Source: an uncultured Flavobacteriales bacterium (GTDB taxonomy: Bacteria; Bacteroidota; Bacteroidia; Flavobacteriales_G; Salibacteraceae). From it: a stretch of 64,000 nucleotides of DNA. Position numbers and translations under genes: made by a program. Location of the stretch: positions 1 through 64,000 of the forward strand of contig CAKZKD010000003.1 in the NCBI GenBank assembly GCA_937121175.1. Direction: 5' to 3'. A model generated the notes under the pieces. That model was not told where the DNA came from. It was given only the letters and a program-made list of their open reading frames with translations, and did not search any database. This document shows, in pieces, positions 45,494-54,567 of the stretch (its first letter is position 1; every line of letters begins with the position of its first letter).

Positions 45494-46546
45494 GTGAATA
45501 ATAGACAGCATTTAATAGATAAGGATTGTTTGATTGGGCAAGCCCTTACCAAAATCAATAAAATATCCGGTGAAAATTATTTACATGTTCTTTTTGTCCA
45601 GGACGAAAGGGGAGTCATTATAGGAGCAGTAACGGATGGGGATATTAGGCGAGCATTAATAAAAGGTAGCAGATTAGATGATACAACGGGTTCTGTGATG
45701 TGTGCAGATTTTAAATTTGTGACCGAGCAAGAAGACCTCATTGAAAAATTCAGAATTTTTCGATCTAATGAAATTTTTTTAGTTCCTGTTATCGATTTAC
45801 ACGGAAAGCTTGTGAGGCTTTATGATTTAAAAAACACCTTATCTGTTTTGCCACTTCGAGCGTTAATAATGGCTGGAGGTAAGGGGGAACGGTTGTTGCC
45901 ATTAACTAAAAGCACTCCAAAACCCATGTTAACCGTAGGCGATAAACCAATTCTAGAACACAATATCGATCGTCTGATTAAGTTTGGAATCGAAAAAATT
46001 GATATTTCGACGAAATATCTCAGTGAACAAATTGAATCATACTTTGGTGACGGAGCCAACAAAGATATTCATATTCAGTATATTCTGGAGAGTAAGGAAT
46101 TAGGAACTGCAGGCTCGGCTTGTCTGCTTCAAGAGTTTACAGAACCAGCTCTACTACTAATGAATTCAGACCTTTTGACCAATATTGATTTTGAAAGAAT
46201 GTACCTGGAATTCAAAGAAAAAAAAGCCGATATGATAGTTGCAACCGTTCCATACACTGTAAACGTTCCATATGCAATCATGAATGTAGAAGTAGATGTT
46301 GTAAAATCATTTGAAGAAAAGCCCACATACACTTACTATAGCAATGCAGGTATATATATATTAAAAAATGAATTGGTTGGTTTAATTCCAAAGAATACGT
46401 TTTTTGATGCAACTGATTTAATGTCTGAAGTTATTTCGAGAGGGTTAAAGTTGATTTCTTATCCAATCAGGAATTACTGGCTGGATATCGGAAAGATTGA
46501 AGATTATAAGCGTGCGCAACAGGACATTAAGTATATAAGATTATAG
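45494..46546 (+). CDS. PtmE-like CBS-domain sugar-1-phosphate nucleotidyltransferase
   Basis: 350 residues from a GTG. Residues ~5-115 are a CBS pair (A-V-T-D-G-D-I-R-R-A-L). A nucleotidyltransferase domain follows, with M-A-G-G-K-G-E-R-L-L-P-L-T-K-S-T-P-K-P-M-type start, N-S-D-L-L-T, and a final W-L-D-I-G. In Campylobacter legionaminic-acid synthesis the enzyme of this layout, PtmE, makes GDP-glucosamine from glucosamine-1-phosphate and GTP. The Leg genes just downstream support that role here. UTP or CTP use cannot be excluded from sequence. Confidence 0.8.
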   Translation: MNNRQHLIDKDCLIGQALTKINKISGENYLHVLFVQDERGVIIGAVTDGDIRRALIKGSRLDDTTGSVMCADFKFVTEQEDLIEKFRIFRSNEIFLVPVIDLHGKLVRLYDLKNTLSVLPLRALIMAGGKGERLLPLTKSTPKPMLTVGDKPILEHNIDRLIKFGIEKIDISTKYLSEQIESYFGDGANKDIHIQYILESKELGTAGSACLLQEFTEPALLLMNSDLLTNIDFERMYLEFKEKKADMIVATVPYTVNVPYAIMNVEVDVVKSFEEKPTYTYYSNAGIYILKNELVGLIPKNTFFDATDLMSEVISRGLKLISYPIRNYWLDIGKIEDYKRAQQDIKYIRL

Positions 46547-47254
46547 GTGAATGTCCAAACATTATATCTAATTACAGCCAGAGGTGGGTCTAAAGGAATT
46601 CCAGGAAAGAATATTAAACACCTTGGAGGGCAACCACTCATAAAATACAGCATTGAAATTGCGAGGGAATTTGTTCGCGATGAGCTAATATGCATTTCCA
46701 CAGATTCCGATTCAATTATTGAGACAGTAGAAAATTTAGGATTGAATGTTTCCTTCAAACGTCCAGCTTATTTGGCAACAGATAAAGCTGGTAGTTTTGG
46801 TGTGATAAAACATGCATTGGAGTTTTATTTAGACTTGGGGCAAAATATTGATAAAGTCGTACTACTACAACCCACCTCTCCATTTAGAAGCACTAAAGAC
46901 ATTTCAAAAGCAATTGAAGCATGTAGCACTGGTGTTGATATGGCCATGACTGTTAAGGAAACCAATGCCAATCCCTATTACATTCTTTACGAAGAAGATG
47001 AAAAGGGTTGGTTGCAAAAATCTAAAAAGCATGATGCCGTTCGACGACAAGATGTTCCTACAGTTTTTGAAGCAAATGGGGCAGTATACGTCATGCAAAG
47101 TGACAGTATCCTGAAAGCGAATAGCTTTGCTGATTTTAAGCATTTAAAGAAGGTAGTCATGCCTGAAGAGCGATCGTTAGATTTAGATAATATGTTGGAT
47201 TGGGAATTTGCAGAGTTCCTTATTCAAAAAGGGCACATTACTTTTAATTTATAA
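46547..47254 (+). CDS. CMP-nonulosonate (legionaminate/sialate) cytidylyltransferase
   Basis: 235 residues from a GTG that directly follows the preceding stop. The start Y-L-I-T-A-R-G-G-S-K-G-I-P-G-K-N-I carries the CTP-binding R-x-G-S-K signature of NeuA/LegF/PseF enzymes. L-L-Q-P-T-S-P-F-R-S and F-E-A-N-G-A-V-Y-V follow in the usual places. It activates a nine-carbon keto sugar acid with CTP. The neighbouring LegC, LegI and LegG genes make CMP-legionaminate the best guess; a sialic or pseudaminic acid substrate is possible. Confidence 0.85.
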   Translation: MNVQTLYLITARGGSKGIPGKNIKHLGGQPLIKYSIEIAREFVRDELICISTDSDSIIETVENLGLNVSFKRPAYLATDKAGSFGVIKHALEFYLDLGQNIDKVVLLQPTSPFRSTKDISKAIEACSTGVDMAMTVKETNANPYYILYEEDEKGWLQKSKKHDAVRRQDVPTVFEANGAVYVMQSDSILKANSFADFKHLKKVVMPEERSLDLDNMLDWEFAEFLIQKGHITFNL

Positions 47255-47262
47255 GTTTTATA

Positions 47263-48708
47263 ATGGAGGCACTTCTTTCAGAGCGGATAGAGGATTTTTT
47301 ATCTAGGAATGGTGGTAAAAAGGTGGTTGCGGTTCAGGGCCTAGGTTTTGTTGGAGCAGTCATGAGTTTGGTATGCGCAAATGGACTGACAGAAGATTAT
47401 GCAGTTATAGGTGTTGACCTGCCTACCGATGAAGCGATAGCGAAAATAGAAGCATTAAACAATGGAGTTTTTCCAATTTCTTCATCAGACCCCAAGGTAC
47501 AGGAGTATTTTGAAAAGTCTAGAAAGAAATCAAATTTTTTAGCTACTCATGATACTCATGCATATGCGAAAGCTGATGTAATAATCATTGATATTAACCT
47601 GGATGTCGATAAGGTTTCTTGCGAGGAAAATGAACTAGAATCCTATGACGTTAGTTTGGATGGATTTAAGAAGGCCATTCAAACCATCGGAGAAGTATGT
47701 AAATCGGATGTACTTATTTTGGTTGAAACTACTGTTCCTCCTGGGACTTGTCAGTTTGTAGTAAAACCAATTATTGAAGAAGAATTTCAAAAAAGAGGAA
47801 TCGAGTTTGAAGGTTATATTGGTCATAGTTATGAACGGGTAATGCCCGGACCTAAATACATCGATTCCATCCAAAACTTTTATCGGGTTTATTCAGGTAT
47901 CGATGAAAGAAGTGCCGATCGGGTTGAATCATTTTTAAAAACAATAATAAGAACTGACGAATACCCGTTAACTCGACTTTCTCAGACTCATGCTACCGAA
48001 ATGGCCAAAGTATTGGAAAATTCTTTTCGAGCAATGAATATTTCGTTCATTCAAGAGTGGAGTAATTATGCTGAGGAAGCTGGAGTAAATATTTACGAGG
48101 TAATTCAGGCAATAAGAATGCGTCCAACTCATAAAAACATAATGATGCCTGGGTTAGGTGTAGGGGGCTATTGTTTAACTAAAGATCCTTTATTGGCTAG
48201 TTGGTCTAAGCAGACTTTGTTCGAAAGCAAGAACCCGTTGTTGAATTCCGAAAAAGCCGTTCAGGTAAACGATCAAATGCCTTTGCGTGCATTTGACATT
48301 ATTCGAGACAACATCAATGGCGATTTACCCAACAAAGAAGTTTTAGTACTTGGAGTTAGCTATTTAAACGATGTGGGTGATACTCGTTATACTCCCGTTG
48401 AATTGTTGTGCAGAAAGTTACTTCGCTCCGAAACGAATTTAAGTTTGCATGATCCATATCTAAATTATTGGGAAGAATTGGAACGGCCGATAGAAACAGA
48501 ATTTGAAAAGATGTTAGATAGAGACTATGATATGGTTGTAGTTTCAACGGCACACTCAGTTTATAGAAGTAATGATAAGTTATTGGACTACATTACTTCC
48601 AGAAAGAATTTATTTGTGCTTGACTGTTGGGGGGTTTTTTCAGCAGAGGAGTTAACATTGATAAAAGAAAATAATAACATTAAGGTTATAGGTCGAGGAG
48701 ATATTTAA
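47263..48708 (+). CDS. UDP-glucose/GDP-mannose-dehydrogenase-family enzyme
   Basis: 481 residues, a little longer than usual. The Rossmann start V-A-V-Q-G-L-G-F-V-G, V-E-T-T-V-P-P-G-T, and G-V-G-G-Y-C-L-T-K-D-P with the catalytic Cys are all present. This family oxidises C6 of a nucleotide sugar to the uronic acid in two NAD steps. The substrate cannot be fixed; UDP-glucose, UDP-GlcNAc or a related sugar are possible. With the SDR gene next door it may make a uronic acid that is then epimerised or decarboxylated, giving another sugar of the same glycan. Confidence 0.82.
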   Translation: MEALLSERIEDFLSRNGGKKVVAVQGLGFVGAVMSLVCANGLTEDYAVIGVDLPTDEAIAKIEALNNGVFPISSSDPKVQEYFEKSRKKSNFLATHDTHAYAKADVIIIDINLDVDKVSCEENELESYDVSLDGFKKAIQTIGEVCKSDVLILVETTVPPGTCQFVVKPIIEEEFQKRGIEFEGYIGHSYERVMPGPKYIDSIQNFYRVYSGIDERSADRVESFLKTIIRTDEYPLTRLSQTHATEMAKVLENSFRAMNISFIQEWSNYAEEAGVNIYEVIQAIRMRPTHKNIMMPGLGVGGYCLTKDPLLASWSKQTLFESKNPLLNSEKAVQVNDQMPLRAFDIIRDNINGDLPNKEVLVLGVSYLNDVGDTRYTPVELLCRKLLRSETNLSLHDPYLNYWEELERPIETEFEKMLDRDYDMVVVSTAHSVYRSNDKLLDYITSRKNLFVLDCWGVFSAEELTLIKENNNIKVIGRGDI

Positions 48709-48742
48709 GCCAAGGTGGGGTGAATAAAGAAGATTGAATAAA

Positions 48743-49738
48743 ATGAAGAAAGTATTATTAATAGGTGGAGCTGGTTTTATAGGATTAAACATTTGCAAGC
48801 ATTTAGGTGAAAAAGGAGGGTACAAAATCACGATTTTGGATAACTTTTTTCGAGGAAAAAAAGATGAGGTTCTTACCGGGTTGGTTAATAAATATGACAT
48901 CGAAGTATTGACCGGAGATTGTACTTCTCCAGAGGCCTACCTGCAGTTAGAAAAAGACTTTGATCAAGTGTATATGTTGGCTTCAGTGGTTGGAGTAGAG
49001 TACACTCAAAAGATTCCAGAAGAGTTGATTCGAATCAATACAGCGCTAATTTTCAATACCCTAGAATGGTTGAAAACAGCCAGTGTAGGTAAGGTGGTTT
49101 TTACTTCTACAAGCGAGTGCTATGCTGGAACTGTAGAGCAATTTGATTATACAGTTCCAACTCCAGAGGAAGTACCTCTTTGTATCGATGATATTAAGCA
49201 TCCAAGATTTACTTATGCTGTAACCAAAATGCTTGGAGAATCAGGTTTTATACAATATTCTAATGCTTATGGATTTGAATGTACCATTGTCAGGTATCAC
49301 AATGTTTATGGACCTAGAATGGGATTCAAACATGTTATTCCGCAAGTTGTTCAACGTTTTTTAGCAAAAGAAGATCCATTTAAACTCTACGGACACGACC
49401 AAACCAGGTCATTCAATTACATTGATGATGCTGTAAGCGGAACTGTCTTGGCTATGGAAACTGAAAACACCAATGGAGAAATCTTTCACATTGGAGACGA
49501 TGTCGCGGAGATTACTATTGGTGAGCTAGTTCAATACATGGGTACATTAATGAATTTTGAAGGTACTTATGAAAATGTTGAAGCTCATTCTGGTTCTGTA
49601 TCTAGAAGATGCCCAGATGTATCGAAGGCAAGAAATGTATTATCCTACAGTCCTAAAATGGACTGGAAGGACGGTGTAAAATCTACCGTAAATTGGTATG
49701 TTGACTATTTAAAATCAGGAAAAGATGTCTTCGAATAG
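48743..49738 (+). CDS. NAD-dependent nucleotide-sugar epimerase/dehydratase
   Basis: 331 residues from the ATG at 48743; an earlier TTG is less likely. It is an extended SDR with G-G-A-G-F-I-G, the catalytic Y-A-V-T-K, a T-S-T-S-E-C-Y loop and Y-G-H-D-Q-T-R-S-F. The T-S-E rather than T-D-E loop and the G-P-R-M and T-R-S-F segments look more like uronate decarboxylases or 4-epimerases than RmlB-type dehydratases, although LegB proteins also have T-S-E. So it may act after the dehydrogenase, or it may be the 4,6-dehydratase that LegC needs. It overlaps legC by 14 bases. Confidence 0.75.
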   Translation: MKKVLLIGGAGFIGLNICKHLGEKGGYKITILDNFFRGKKDEVLTGLVNKYDIEVLTGDCTSPEAYLQLEKDFDQVYMLASVVGVEYTQKIPEELIRINTALIFNTLEWLKTASVGKVVFTSTSECYAGTVEQFDYTVPTPEEVPLCIDDIKHPRFTYAVTKMLGESGFIQYSNAYGFECTIVRYHNVYGPRMGFKHVIPQVVQRFLAKEDPFKLYGHDQTRSFNYIDDAVSGTVLAMETENTNGEIFHIGDDVAEITIGELVQYMGTLMNFEGTYENVEAHSGSVSRRCPDVSKARNVLSYSPKMDWKDGVKSTVNWYVDYLKSGKDVFE

Positions 49739-50882
49739 TTTTATTCCTTTAAGTGTTCCCAATCTTTCTGGAAACGAATGGAAGTATGCAGAAGATGCCA
49801 TCAAAACGGGATGGGTATCATCAGTAGGTAGTTATGTAGACGAGTTTGAGCAAAAATTTGCAGAATTTGTTGGTGTTAAGAGAGCTATTGCGGTAGTCAA
49901 TGGAACTGCAGCATTGCATATTTCTTTAATGCTAGCAGGGGTGGAGGAAGGAGACGAGGTTATTGTACCAGACCTCACATTTGTTGCTCCTGCCAATGCG
50001 GTTGCTTATTGTAATGCAACGCCCGTATTTCTTGGGTCAGAGTGGAGTACTCTCGGGTTAGACCCCATAATTCTTCAAAAATTTTTGGAGGAAAAATGTG
50101 AACTTAAAGACGGGCAGACTTTTAATAAGAATACCGGAAGGCGAATTGCAGCCATAATCCCAATGCATACATTTGGGAATCCAGTGGACATGGATCCAAT
50201 TCTGAAGTTGTGTCAAACTTCAAATATTCCGGTAATTGAGGATGCTACCGAAAGTCTTGGAAGTTTATATAAAGGAGCCAAAACCGGAAGTTTTGGATTA
50301 CTAGGCTGTTTCAGTTTTAATGGAAACAAGATTATGACCACCGGTGGTGGTGGAATGATTGTTACCAATGATGAAAAACTTGCTGACCGAGCTAAACATT
50401 TGAGTACAACAGCTAAATCTGATCCCATAGAATATGATCACGATGAGATTGGTTACAATTATAGATTGGTTAATGTTTTAGCAGCTATTGGGGTGGGGCA
50501 GCTCGAACAAATGGGTGATTTTGTAGAAACAAAAAGACGCAATTACGATTGTTATATCAAAAACTTGAGCAATGTTCAGGGAATGCAAATGTTTGTTGAG
50601 CAGGAACACAGTGAATCCAATTATTGGATGTATCCCCTTATCTTGGAAACCATCACTCCTATGGATTTAACTCGGGCTTTGGGTGAGAAAAGGATTCAAG
50701 CTCGTCCCGTGTGGAAGCTTATGCATACACTTCCAATGTTTAAACACTGTGAGTCTTTTGGAATTGAAGATTCCGAAGAGATCTACAACAAGGTACTATG
50801 TATTCCTTGCAGCACGGATCTCAGCGAAGAGGATGTAAATCGTGTATGTAAATCATTAGAAGAGGTTGCAAATAATGAATAG
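49725..50882 (+). CDS. legC: LegC-type PLP aminotransferase
   Basis: 385 residues, a DegT/DnrJ/EryC1-family enzyme. The start I-P-L-S-V-P-N-L-S-G-N-E-W-K-Y with T-G-W-V-S-S-V-G, the insertion with F-L-E-E-K-C-E and G-R-R-I-A-A-I-I-P, and F-N-G-N-K-I-M-T-T-G-G-G-G with the PLP Lys are the hallmarks of LegC. It adds the 4-amino group to a 4-keto-6-deoxy-GlcNAc nucleotide, a step of legionaminic-acid synthesis. Its ends overlap the neighbours (14 bases before, 8 after), so it lies in a tightly coupled operon. Confidence 0.88.
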   Translation: MSSNSFIPLSVPNLSGNEWKYAEDAIKTGWVSSVGSYVDEFEQKFAEFVGVKRAIAVVNGTAALHISLMLAGVEEGDEVIVPDLTFVAPANAVAYCNATPVFLGSEWSTLGLDPIILQKFLEEKCELKDGQTFNKNTGRRIAAIIPMHTFGNPVDMDPILKLCQTSNIPVIEDATESLGSLYKGAKTGSFGLLGCFSFNGNKIMTTGGGGMIVTNDEKLADRAKHLSTTAKSDPIEYDHDEIGYNYRLVNVLAAIGVGQLEQMGDFVETKRRNYDCYIKNLSNVQGMQMFVEQEHSESNYWMYPLILETITPMDLTRALGEKRIQARPVWKLMHTLPMFKHCESFGIEDSEEIYNKVLCIPCSTDLSEEDVNRVCKSLEEVANNE

Positions 50883-51897
50883 CAAGACATTAATAATTGC
50901 TGAAGCTGGAGTTAACCACAATGGTGACATTGGAATAGCTAAAAAGCTTGTTGATGTTGCGGCAGAAGCAGGAGCTGATGTTGTTAAATTCCAAACCTTT
51001 AAAGCAAAGAATCTAGTGTCAAAATCTGCGGTTAAGGCAGATTATCAAAAAAGCAATACCGACAACAATGATGATTCTCAACTCAAAATGCTAGAAGCTT
51101 TAGAGTTAGATAACGAGGCTCACTTTAGACTCAACGATTATTGTAATGAGAAGGGAATAAAGTTTCTGTCCACCCCATTTGATCTGGAAAGTTTACAATT
51201 TCTGATGAAGATGGGAATGGATACGATTAAGATTCCGTCTGGTGAAATCACTAACCTTCCTCTGTTAGAGAGTGTAGCTTCCTTTAATAAGAAGGTGATC
51301 CTGTCAACAGGAATGTCAACTTTGGAAGAAATTATTGAAGCCGTAAAAGTTCTAATTGATGGTGAAACAAGGAGAGAGGAAATTACCGTTTTACATTGTA
51401 ACACAGAATATCCGACTCCATTTGAAGATGTGAATTTAAAGGCAATTAAAACTATTCAAGACGCGGTCGGTGTGCAGGTTGGATATTCCGATCATACCTT
51501 GGGAATTGAAATTCCAATTGCAGCTGTGAGTCTTGGAGCAACTATTATTGAAAAGCATTTCACCCTAAGTCGAGAAATGGGAGGTCCGGATCATAGAGCA
51601 TCGCTTGAGCCTCATGAGCTAAGTGAAATGGTTAAGTGCATCAGAAATATTGAAAACGGAATGGGGCACGGAAATAAAGTACCTTCTCCATCTGAAAAAA
51701 AGAATATGGAAATTGCTCGAAAGAGCATTCATTATGGAAAAGATTTAAATCTGGGGCATAAGATTGAATCAGACGATTTGGTTATGAAACGACCAGGGAA
51801 TGGTATTTCTCCCATGTTGTATAAGTCGTTTGTTGGGAAGGTATTGAACAAAGAAGTAGGGGAAGATGATATGCTCAATAATCAAGATTTTGTATGA
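50875..51897 (+). CDS. legI: Legionaminic/N-acetylneuraminic acid synthase
   Basis: 340 residues from the ATG at 50875. The NeuB barrel shows I-I-A-E-A-G-V-N-H-N-G, V-K-F-Q-T-F-K, S-T-P-F-D, Y-S-D-H-T-L-G and E-K-H-F-T-L. The G-G-P-D-H-R-A-S-L-E-P segment and a C-terminal SAF (antifreeze-like) domain near M-K-R-P-G-N-G-I are also seen. It condenses phosphoenolpyruvate with a six-carbon amino sugar to the nine-carbon acid. Gene context favours the 2,4-diacetamido-trideoxy-mannose substrate (LegI) over ManNAc (NeuB). Confidence 0.87.
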   Translation: MNSKTLIIAEAGVNHNGDIGIAKKLVDVAAEAGADVVKFQTFKAKNLVSKSAVKADYQKSNTDNNDDSQLKMLEALELDNEAHFRLNDYCNEKGIKFLSTPFDLESLQFLMKMGMDTIKIPSGEITNLPLLESVASFNKKVILSTGMSTLEEIIEAVKVLIDGETRREEITVLHCNTEYPTPFEDVNLKAIKTIQDAVGVQVGYSDHTLGIEIPIAAVSLGATIIEKHFTLSREMGGPDHRASLEPHELSEMVKCIRNIENGMGHGNKVPSPSEKKNMEIARKSIHYGKDLNLGHKIESDDLVMKRPGNGISPMLYKSFVGKVLNKEVGEDDMLNNQDFV

Positions 51898-53012
51898 AAA
51901 TTGCATTAATTAGTTGTGGTCGATCCGACTTTAGTATTTATCTGCCTTTGATAAAAAGGTTAGATAGCGATTCTTTTTTTGACCTTGATATTATTGCTTT
52001 TGGTACCCATGTTTCCGCTTTTTTCGGAAATACATATCAACTTTTTGAAAAAGAAGGTTTTGAAGTGGCCCATAAAGTTGAGTCCTTGGTCTTAGGTGAT
52101 TCTTCAGAGTCAGTTTCCACTGCCATGGGGCTTACTATGATTAAGTTTTCATCGATATGGAAATCAAATTCATACGATCTAATCATTGTATTGGGTGATC
52201 GATATGAAATGTTTTCTGCGATTGCTGCTTCAGTTCCCTTTAACATTCCAGTCGCACATTTGCACGGTGGGGAAACAACACTAGGAGCCATAGATGATAA
52301 ATTTCGTCACTGTTTATCGTCATTGTCAAAATTACATTTCACATCTACAGAAGAGCATAAAAACAGGGTTATTGAAATTATTGGAACCGATAAACACGTG
52401 TACAATTTTGGAGCGCCTGCACTTGACAATTTAAATGACATTGAGTTGTATTCCGTGTCCGAATTTCAAGAGACATTTAATATTGATATAACCTTGCCTA
52501 CCATTCTGTGTACTTTTCATCCAGAGACGGTAAACTTGGAAAAAAATCATGAATACACTTTGGAGTTAATTGCTGCCTTAGATTCCATTGATAATTATCA
52601 AATAGTGATAACCATGCCAAATGCAGATACCATGGGAACTCACGTTAGAGGCTTGTTACAAAACTTTATTCAGAAAAAGGATAACATTATCGGAATTGAG
52701 AATTTTGGAACTCGAGGTTATTATACCTGTATGAATCATTGTTCGTTTTTATTGGGCAATACTTCTAGTGGTATTATTGAAGCTGCATCTTTTAGTAAGT
52801 ATGTGATTAACCTTGGAGATCGACAAAAAGGAAGAACACAAGGCAAAAACATATTGAACGTTGAAATAATTTCTTCCGAGATTGTAAAGTATGTAAAAAG
52901 CATAGCAGCAAGGCCAAGTTTAGACAAAAACAATATTTATGGAAATGGAAACGCAAGTGAAAAAATCATTCATTCGTTGAAGCAATTCCACGAATCTAAT
53001 AACTCGATTTAG
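51894..53012 (+). CDS. legG: Hydrolysing nucleotide-sugar 2-epimerase, LegG/NeuC-type
   Basis: 372 residues; the ATGA overlap with legI suggests coupling. The family pattern V-L-G-D-R-Y-E-M, H-L-H-G-G-E-T-T-x-G-A-I-D-D-K-F-R-H and the C-terminal G-N-T-S-S-G-I-I-E-A are present. NeuC/LegG enzymes invert C2 and release the nucleotide, producing the free manno-configured sugar for the synthase. Placed right after LegI it should work on the 2,4-diacetamido-2,4,6-trideoxy sugar nucleotide. Confidence 0.87.
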   Translation: MKIALISCGRSDFSIYLPLIKRLDSDSFFDLDIIAFGTHVSAFFGNTYQLFEKEGFEVAHKVESLVLGDSSESVSTAMGLTMIKFSSIWKSNSYDLIIVLGDRYEMFSAIAASVPFNIPVAHLHGGETTLGAIDDKFRHCLSSLSKLHFTSTEEHKNRVIEIIGTDKHVYNFGAPALDNLNDIELYSVSEFQETFNIDITLPTILCTFHPETVNLEKNHEYTLELIAALDSIDNYQIVITMPNADTMGTHVRGLLQNFIQKKDNIIGIENFGTRGYYTCMNHCSFLLGNTSSGIIEAASFSKYVINLGDRQKGRTQGKNILNVEIISSEIVKYVKSIAARPSLDKNNIYGNGNASEKIIHSLKQFHESNNSI

Positions 53013-53020
53013 TGGCAGTT

Positions 53021-53665
53021 ATGAAGGAGGATTTATTAATTATTGGTGCCGGTGGTCATGCAATTGTATTGGTCGACATTGCCAATAAAATGGAAAGGTT
53101 TAATTCCATCGGATTAATCGATAACCAGGTGCTAAAAGGTAATGTTGTTTGTGGTGTACCTGTGGTTGGTTCCGATTCCGATTTAGGGTCCATGCTTGAT
53201 GAAAACCCAAATTTAAAGGTTATTATTGGTATTGCAAACAATGCAATTCGACATAAAATTTACCTTAGACTTAGTGGGATTTTTAAACTCGCTAGTTTTG
53301 CAACTTTAATTCACCCTTCCGCGCAAATTGGAGTTGAAACTAAAATTGGACATGGTGTTGCAATTATGGCAGGCAGCATAATCAATTCGGAGACGCATGT
53401 CGATGACTTTTCAATAGTTAATACCCGGGCAAGTTTAGATCATGAAAACTACCTAGGTGCGTTTGCAAGTGCGGGACCCAATGTGGCTACGGGAGGTAAT
53501 GTTAAAGTGGGGGAGGGCAGCGCGGTGGAAATTTCTTCAACCATTGCCCATAATCTAACAATTGGTGAAAATACGATTATTGGTGCTGGATCGGTTGTTC
53601 TTAAGAATTGCGATTCAAATTCCGTTTATTATGGAACGCCAGCCAAGTTTATAAGAAAAAAATGA
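53021..53665 (+). CDS. PglD/NeuD-type sugar O- or N-acetyltransferase
   Basis: 214 residues from the ATG at 53021; a GTG three codons earlier overlaps the previous stop and is possible. The N-terminal PglD-like Rossmann part has I-I-G-A-G-G-H-A. A left-handed beta-helix of hexapeptide repeats follows, with His in S-L-D-H-E at the place of the catalytic His of PglD, and Y-Y-G-T-P-A-K near the end. In Leg clusters the enzyme at this step (LegH) acetylates the new 4-amino group; NeuD would O-acetylate a sialic acid. Position after legC, legI and legG favours LegH. Confidence 0.8.
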   Translation: MKEDLLIIGAGGHAIVLVDIANKMERFNSIGLIDNQVLKGNVVCGVPVVGSDSDLGSMLDENPNLKVIIGIANNAIRHKIYLRLSGIFKLASFATLIHPSAQIGVETKIGHGVAIMAGSIINSETHVDDFSIVNTRASLDHENYLGAFASAGPNVATGGNVKVGEGSAVEISSTIAHNLTIGENTIIGAGSVVLKNCDSNSVYYGTPAKFIRKK

Positions 53666-53667
53666 AA

Positions 53668-53695
53668 AAATACCTTAGACAATAAGTCGGTATTT
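53668..53695 (+). other. Intercistronic hairpin between acetyltransferase and hisF-like genes
   Basis: AAATACC pairs with GGTATTT and, after a 3-base bulge, GAC with GTC around AATAA. There is no T run, so it is more likely an RNA processing or stability element than a terminator. Confidence 0.45.
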
Positions 53696-53708
53696 AAGCA
53701 AGAAATAA

Positions 53709-54566
53709 ATGAGTGTATATAGAGTAATCCCTAGGTTAGACATAAAAGGACCTAATTTGGTTAAGGGGATACATATGGAAGGCCTAAGAGTATTAGGACA
53801 GCCCGATCGATTTGCCGAATACTACTATCAAACCGGTGCAGATGAACTGATCTTTATGGATGTAGTTGCTAGCTTGTATGGTAGAAACAGTTTGAAGGAC
53901 ATCATTTCTCTAACAGCGAAAAAAATATTTATTCCCCTTACCGTAGGTGGAGGATTAAGAACCTTAGAAGATATTAATGAAGTGTTGCGGGCAGGAGCCG
54001 ATAAAGTGTGTTTAAATACAGCAGCAATTAACGATCCCGACATTATTAAAAACGCCTCAAAGAAATTTGGGTCTTCTACCATTGTAGTTGCCATTGAAGC
54101 CATTAAGGAAAGTAATGGGAAGTACTTGGCTTATACTGATAATGCTCGTGAGTATACCGGAGTTGATGTGTTTGAATGGGCTGAACGAGTTCAGGATATG
54201 GGGGCTGGTGAAATTTATATTACATCGGTCGATCGCGAAGGAACTGGTGAAGGGTTTGACTTAGAACTTATTAAAGAAATTGCAAGTAAAGCTAGTATCC
54301 CCGTAATAGCTCATGGCGGTGCAGGAAAAGTGCAGCATGTTATTGATAGTATACAATCAGGAGGGGCAGATGCCGTCTCTGTTGCTTCGCTCTTACACTA
54401 CGAAACCATAAATCAGTTAAAGGCTGATACCGATTCCAATCAAAAAGAAGGAAATACTGAGTTTCTTAAAAACGCAAGAAGCTTTAATAGCATTCAAGCA
54501 ACCAGTTTGCAAGACATAAAGAGTCAAATGATTAATGCAGGTATTTCTTGCCGTCAACTAGGATAA
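53709..54566 (+). CDS. HisF-like ammonia-channel subunit of sugar amidation (WbuZ type)
   Basis: 285 residues, a HisF barrel with a longer tail. Asp11 and Lys19 of HisF are kept in L-D-I-K-G-P-N-L-V-K-G, a form typical of the WbuZ subgroup. The second cyclase residue, Asp130, is Glu (A-I-E-A). The ~35 C-terminal residues are extra compared with histidine HisF. No other his genes are present. It is expected to bind the HisH-like glutaminase encoded next and carry ammonia to an N-acetyl-sugar amidotransferase rather than to make imidazole-glycerol phosphate. Confidence 0.85.
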   Translation: MSVYRVIPRLDIKGPNLVKGIHMEGLRVLGQPDRFAEYYYQTGADELIFMDVVASLYGRNSLKDIISLTAKKIFIPLTVGGGLRTLEDINEVLRAGADKVCLNTAAINDPDIIKNASKKFGSSTIVVAIEAIKESNGKYLAYTDNAREYTGVDVFEWAERVQDMGAGEIYITSVDREGTGEGFDLELIKEIASKASIPVIAHGGAGKVQHVIDSIQSGGADAVSVASLLHYETINQLKADTDSNQKEGNTEFLKNARSFNSIQATSLQDIKSQMINAGISCRQLG

Positions 54567-54567
54567 A

